Shown here piece after piece: positions 50,714 through 54,266 of a DNA stretch of 54,266 bases (within the stretch, counting starts at the first letter, position 1; the number at the start of each line of letters is the position of its first letter). The stretch is taken from the NCBI RefSeq assembly GCF_937863485.1, contig NZ_CALMFY010000142.1, positions 1 through 54,266 on the forward strand, given 5' to 3'. Origin of the DNA: an uncultured Nostoc sp. (lineage in GTDB: Bacteria > Cyanobacteriota > Cyanobacteriia > Cyanobacteriales > Nostocaceae). Under the pieces are notes generated by a model that was given only the letters and a program-made list of their open reading frames with translations, was not told the DNA's origin and searched no databases. Both the position numbers and the translations under genes were made by a program.

Positions 50714-52708
50714 TTAACTAGTAATCGTCCCAGTCAGAGGAGAACTAGGACTAGCATAATCTTTGATGGGCATCCTGCCAGCAAGGTATGCTAGACGACC
50801 GGCGACTGTTGCTAAATTCATGGCACGAGCCATTGCTGCTGGGTTTGGAGAAAGAGCGATCGCACTATTAATCAACAAAACATCTGCTCCCAATTCCATT
50901 GCCTGGGCGGCTTCTGAGGGTGAACCAATACCAGCATCTACCACCACTGGCACACCCGCATTTTCGATGATGATTTGGATATTGGCGGTTGTTTTTAGCC
51001 CTTGTCCAGAACCTATCGGCGATGCCAAAGGCATTACCGTAGCACAGCCTACTTCTTCTAAACGCTTGGCTAACATGGGGTCAGCGTTAATATAGGGCAA
51101 TACTGCAAAACCTTCTTTAACTAATTGTTCTGCGGCTTGCAGCGTCCCAATTGGATCTGGGAGTAAATACTTAAGGTCAGGTATTACTTCTAACTTCACA
51201 AAGTTATTATCTTCCTGCCCTAATAATTTCGCCATTTCTCGCCCCAAACGCGCTACCCGAATCGCCTCTTCAGCAGTTTGACAACCTGCGGTATTGGGCA
51301 ACATCCAGATTTTTGTCCAATCCAAGGCTTCAGCTAAACCTTCATGTCCGGGGGCCTTGGTTTGTACCCGTCGGACTGCGACGGTGACAATCTGGCAATC
51401 GCTGGCGGCGACACTTTGCTGCATTTCTTCAATGCTGCGATACTTACCAGTTCCGGTCATTAAGCGGGATTGGAAGGTTTTGCCAGCAATAATTAGTGGG
51501 GAGTCTTGAACGGAGAGTGGTGGGTGCTGTGGAGATATGGCAAGGTGATGCCCGTTGGAAAAATTGGCAGAGTGAGTCAGCATTGGGGTGGAGGTAGATG
51601 GCTGCGATTGGAAGCGGGAGTAATGAAAATCTGAAAGTATTGGGTCAGACTTTTGTTCCAAGATTAAATCGGCAATCAATGTCGCTGTTACTGGTGCAAG
51701 TAGAATCCCGTTGCGGTAATGACCAGTAGCAAGGGTTAAATTTTGACAGTAGCTGGTGCCAAGGATGGGTAACTCATCGGGGGTGGCTGGGCGAAATCCC
51801 CACCAGAATTCTTGGATAGGATAATGCTTTAATTGGGGATACAGCCGGATGGCAGCTTGTAATAATGTTTGAATGCCTTCTGGGGTGTTGTTGGGGGTGA
51901 AGCCAACGGCTTCGCTTGTTGCCCCAATAATCAGCTGATCGCGTCTTGGTACGATGTAAATATCCTGCCCAAATAAAACCCGCTTTAAGGGCAATTCCGA
52001 CGCAAATTCTGGTATCCGCACACTCAGCATTTGTCCTTTTCTGGGTAGCACAGGTAGTGGTAACAAATCATTTGACCAAGCACCTGAAGCTAAAACATAG
52101 TGCGCGGCGCGAATTACCCCAGCATTGGTTTGCACGCCAACCACTTGTCCTTGCTGCTGTAAAAATGCTTCTACTGTAATCCCGTCTTTGAGTTTAACAC
52201 CAACAGACTCAGCCGCTGTCCACAGTACTTGAGCTAGAGCTTTATTATCAACTTGTGCGTCTTCAGGATACCACCAGCCACCAACTACTTCTGCTCCCAA
52301 TCCTGGCTGATATTGATGAATTGCCTCTTTGTTTAACCAGTAAGCCGGGGATGGGGGGGATGAGGGGGAAAGACTTGCCCTCCTGCTCCCCTGCTCCCCT
52401 GCTCCCCTGCTTTCTTCAAAAAAGGGTGTGAGGATACCGCAGGGCCGGTAGCCAGTATTTAAGCCAGTTAGTTCTTCTAGTTTGTGCGTCCAGTCGGGAT
52501 ACAAAGCACGCGATCGCCAACACAATGAACGCATGGCCCCATTAGGGATGTTTTCCGCGTCTGGTGCTAACATCCCAGCAGCGGCATGGGTAGCGGCAGC
52601 CTGAAAGTTACGACAAAACACGGTGACGTTTGTCCCGCGCAGTTTTAGTTCAATGGCGATCGCTAAACCAATAACACCGCCACCAATAATTACAATCTCA
52701 CTAGTCAT
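50714..52708 (-). CDS. thiO-thiG: Bifunctional glycine oxidase ThiO / thiazole synthase ThiG
   Basis: 664 residues. ThiO half (about 1-370): FAD motif [40 protein letters not shown] near the end. Linker 370-405. ThiG half (about 405-655): [20 protein letters not shown], Schiff-base region [17 protein letters not shown] and [32 protein letters not shown]. ThiO makes dehydroglycine, which ThiG joins to DXP and ThiS thiocarboxylate to give the thiamin thiazole; the fusion channels the unstable imine and is known in cyanobacteria. A low-complexity insertion ([20 protein letters not shown]) sits in ThiO after TPFFEES and comes from CTCCCCTG repeats in the DNA. Confidence 0.96.
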   Translation of the reverse strand: MTSEIVIIGGGVIGLAIAIELKLRGTNVTVFCRNFQAAATHAAAGMLAPDAENIPNGAMRSLCWRSRALYPDWTHKLEELTGLNTGYRPCGILTPFFEESRGAGEQGSRRASLSPSSPPSPAYWLNKEAIHQYQPGLGAEVVGGWWYPEDAQVDNKALAQVLWTAAESVGVKLKDGITVEAFLQQQGQVVGVQTNAGVIRAAHYVLASGAWSNDLLPLPVLPRKGQMLSVRIPEFASELPLKRVLFGQDIYIVPRRDQLIIGATSEAVGFTPNNTPEGIQTLLQAAIRLYPQLKHYPIQEFWWGFRPATPDELPILGTSYCQNLTLATGHYRNGILLAPVTATLIADLILEQKSDPILSDFHYSRFQSQPSTSTPMLTHSANFSNGHHLAISPQHPPLSVQDSPLIIAGKTFQSRLMTGTGKYRSIEEMQQSVAASDCQIVTVAVRRVQTKAPGHEGLAEALDWTKIWMLPNTAGCQTAEEAIRVARLGREMAKLLGQEDNNFVKLEVIPDLKYLLPDPIGTLQAAEQLVKEGFAVLPYINADPMLAKRLEEVGCATVMPLASPIGSGQGLKTTANIQIIIENAGVPVVVDAGIGSPSEAAQAMELGADVLLINSAIALSPNPAAMARAMNLATVAGRLAYLAGRMPIKDYASPSSPLTGTITS

Positions 52709-52719
52709 CAGTCATTTAT

Positions 52720-52800
52720 CATTAGCCATTTATCATTAGTACATAACTAATAACTCATAACTAATTAACTCATAACTTATAACTTATAACTCGTAACTAA
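52720..52800. repeat. Short tandem heptamer repeats (TAACTCA/TAACTTA)
   Basis: CATAACTAATAACTCATAAC and similar heptamer-based units between thiO and the next gene. Same class as the array at 16235 in reverse sense. Confidence 0.75.
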
Positions 52801-52815
52801 AGACGGATCTTATCG

Positions 52816-53214
52816 TTACCATAAGGCTCGAATTGGTTCGTTGCCTTGGTTTGCATCGCTGGATGGTGTGTTTGTTTGTGAAGTATCTGTATTGCCGTCT
52901 GTTGTAGTGTCAGAAGGTGAGGTTGAGTCATTGGAGGGATTCTGGGCAACGTTACTCCTGTTACCAGGTCTTGGGGCTACAATACTGCGCCTGTTTTGGT
53001 TTGTTTCAGTTGTTTCATTTCCTTCAGTGGCAGTTTCTTCATTCTTGCTGCCAGCACTGCTATTAACATTGATATTAGCTGGCAGAACTTTGGCTGCTTT
53101 GCCACCGGGAGCGTTAGCGGTTTGTACGCCCATAGGAAAGTTGATGCCTAGTAATGTACCAAGCAGAATGGCCAAACCTCCAGCCATTAGAATTAAGGGT
53201 GTCCATCTACCCAT
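52816..53214 (-). CDS. Membrane-anchored low-complexity protein, hypothetical
   Basis: 132 residues. One N-terminal hydrophobic segment (WTPLILMAGGLAILLGTLLG), then a long Asn/Ser/Thr/Asp-rich disordered tail (SNVAQNPSNDSTSPSDTTTD) ending GNEPIRALW. Probably anchored with the tail outside. It is 16 bp after the ferredoxin gene and likely in its operon. No known family. Confidence 0.7.
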   Translation of the reverse strand: MGRWTPLILMAGGLAILLGTLLGINFPMGVQTANAPGGKAAKVLPANINVNSSAGSKNEETATEGNETTETNQNRRSIVAPRPGNRSNVAQNPSNDSTSPSDTTTDGNTDTSQTNTPSSDANQGNEPIRALW

Positions 53215-53230
53215 CTTGTTTTACTCCTTT

Positions 53231-53569
53231 TTAACCTTTTGGTGTCCACACTATTCGAGAACCTTGTCCCCAAAATCCATCAAACTTTGTCACTTTCACA
53301 TCGCCTAAAACCTGAGTTTGACAGGCTAAACGCAAATCTGTTGTAGGAGAATGGGGAGGAAGCGAACGCCGTGCTCGATCACGCCAATTCGCTGCTGATA
53401 CTTCGCCCTCTAACTTAACCGCGCAGGTTCCACAACTGCCAATGCCCCGACAGTTTATTACCTTAGCACCGTCATTGTAGAGGTGAATACTATTTTGCAG
53501 CAAAATTTTTCGGAGATTGCTTCCCTGCTCGCAATCAATTGTTTTACCTTCAGCTAGTACTTTAGGCAT
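53231..53569 (-). CDS. 2Fe-2S ferredoxin
   Basis: 112 residues from ATG 53569 (MPKVLAEGK); a longer frame to 53611 adds 14 unlikely residues. Cluster ligands in NCRGIGSCGTC and the distal LACQTQ. Between them an extended loop (about 66-90, AANWRDRARRSLPPHSPTTD) is larger than in PetF, so this is not the main photosynthetic ferredoxin but a divergent plant-type one found in cyanobacteria. Acts in electron transfer; partner unknown. Confidence 0.88.
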   Translation of the reverse strand: MPKVLAEGKTIDCEQGSNLRKILLQNSIHLYNDGAKVINCRGIGSCGTCAVKLEGEVSAANWRDRARRSLPPHSPTTDLRLACQTQVLGDVKVTKFDGFWGQGSRIVWTPKG

Positions 53570-53644
53570 TTTTAAATTGCCAAACTGGCGTTTTGTTGTA
53601 TATTGACACATTGTCTCGAAAGTTGTCTCGTCGGTCTCAGTTTT

Positions 53645-54266
53645 ATGACCACAAATTCCTCACCTCAACTTTGGCTCTATGACACTACATTACGGGATGG
53701 CACTCAGCGCGAGGGGCTATCAGTATCGATAGAAGATAAGTTACGCATTGCCAAGAGACTCGATCAACTGGGAATTCCCTTTATTGAAGGCGGTTGGCCT
53801 GGTGCCAATCCGAAGGATGTACAATTTTTCTGGCAACTCCAAGAAGATCCGCTAAAACATGCTGAAATTGTGGCTTTTTGTTCGACTCGACGCCCCAATA
53901 CCACTGCCGCAACCGAACCGATGCTACAGGCTATTTTGGCTGCGGGGACTCGCTGGGTAACGATTTTTGGCAAGTCTTGGGATTTACATGTCACAGCCAG
54001 CCTGAAGACGACGTTAGAAGAAAATTTGGCGATGATTCGTGACACGATTGAGTACCTCCGTTCTCAAGGGCGTCGGATTATTTACGATGCCGAACATTGG
54101 TTTGATGGCTACAAACACAATCCAGATTATGCTTTACAGACATTAGAGGCTGCGATCGCATCTGGTGCGGAATGGCTAGTCCTCTGTGATACCAATGGCG
54201 GCACTTTACCCCACGAAATTAGCCAAATCGTTCAAGATGTAGTCAAAGTGACTGGGGAATGGGGAC
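53645..54266 (+). CDS. cimA: Citramalate synthase, N-terminal part (gene cut by window end)
   Basis: 207 codons, open at the window edge. YDTTLRDGTQREGLSVSIED is the HMGL-like/IPMS active-site opening; IPFIEGGWPGANPKD and IIYDAEHWFDGYKHNPDYAL and CDTNGGTLP are typical of the CimA (LeuA2) branch: DAEHWFDGYK distinguishes it from isopropylmalate synthase. Condenses pyruvate with acetyl-CoA for threonine-independent isoleucine synthesis. Start chosen at the only near ATG; divergent from the ferredoxin gene with 75 bp between. Confidence 0.92.
   Translation, partial: MTTNSSPQLWLYDTTLRDGTQREGLSVSIEDKLRIAKRLDQLGIPFIEGGWPGANPKDVQFFWQLQEDPLKHAEIVAFCSTRRPNTTAATEPMLQAILAAGTRWVTIFGKSWDLHVTASLKTTLEENLAMIRDTIEYLRSQGRRIIYDAEHWFDGYKHNPDYALQTLEAAIASGAEWLVLCDTNGGTLPHEISQIVQDVVKVTGEWG

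Overview
The window looks like chromosomal DNA of a filamentous, probably heterocyst-forming cyanobacterium (Nostocaceae, Nostoc-like). Evidence: the HIP1 octamer GCGATCGC occurs throughout; cyanobacterial or plastid-lineage genes are present (psb34, CCB1-type b6f assembly factor, DUF3611/TIC21-like protein, DUF3155, DUF3598, a thiO-thiG fusion); NLR-like STAND genes, SLH porin-type and PEP-CTERM proteins occur; and spacers are full of short tandem heptamer repeats and hairpin-type dispersed repeats typical of Nostoc. I cannot name the species. No rRNA, tRNA, CRISPR array, intact transposase or phage structural gene was recognised. LAYOUT. 1-2.1 kb: 3' end of cobyrinate a,c-diamide synthase, an unknown protein, a cyclic-nucleotide-binding protein. 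2.3-4.8 kb: a visibly GC-richer patch with a truncated alpha/beta hydrolase relic, a frameshifted SDR, an intact SDR carrying an in-frame dispersed-repeat insertion, and a divergent TetR regulator, likely an acquired and decaying module. 5.2-12.2 kb: CadD-type transporter, secreted pentapeptide-repeat protein, RecJ, GNAT acetyltransferase, an Fe-S-type PD-(D/E)XK nuclease and two small membrane proteins. 12.8-15.3 kb: HTH/NB-ARC/WD40 STAND protein. 15.4-18.0 kb: peptide deformylase, FtsX, DUF3598. 18.1-27.2 kb: ModD, a sulfite-oxidase-fold protein, a ModA-like binding protein with a PEP-CTERM-like tail, a 2OG-Fe(II) oxygenase, a TonB-dependent receptor and a FecB-like lipoprotein, with related CCAAC/TTGG palindromes in front of four of the genes; this looks like a molybdenum/iron-chelate uptake locus. 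27.2-28.9 kb: a 21-bp tandem repeat, a BrnTA module whose toxin lacks a normal start codon, and a second tight two-gene module with a PIN-like protein. 29.0-39.5 kb: mostly housekeeping (aat, rpsN, nth, S2P protease, serS, DUF3611, PadR regulator, CCB1, DUF3155, histidine kinase). 39.6-44.4 kb: SLH and glycine-zipper-like envelope proteins reshaped by segmental duplication, including a beta-helix/SLH chimera. 44.9-46.1 kb: a NACHT (NLR-like) gene that lost its NTPase core, divergent from a small membrane protein related to the one near the NB-ARC gene. 46.5-54.3 kb: PEP-CTERM protein, TPR protein, psb34, thiO-thiG, a small membrane-anchored protein, a 2Fe-2S ferredoxin and the start of citramalate synthase. 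MOST INTERESTING: (1) two STAND loci each next to, and divergent from, a small membrane protein of apparently the same family; (2) the Mo/TonB cluster with a shared putative operator; (3) a duplication/fusion that made a beta-helix/SLH chimera; (4) repeated in-frame invasion of conserved genes by dispersed repeats. All calls come from reading the sequence; no database search was run.
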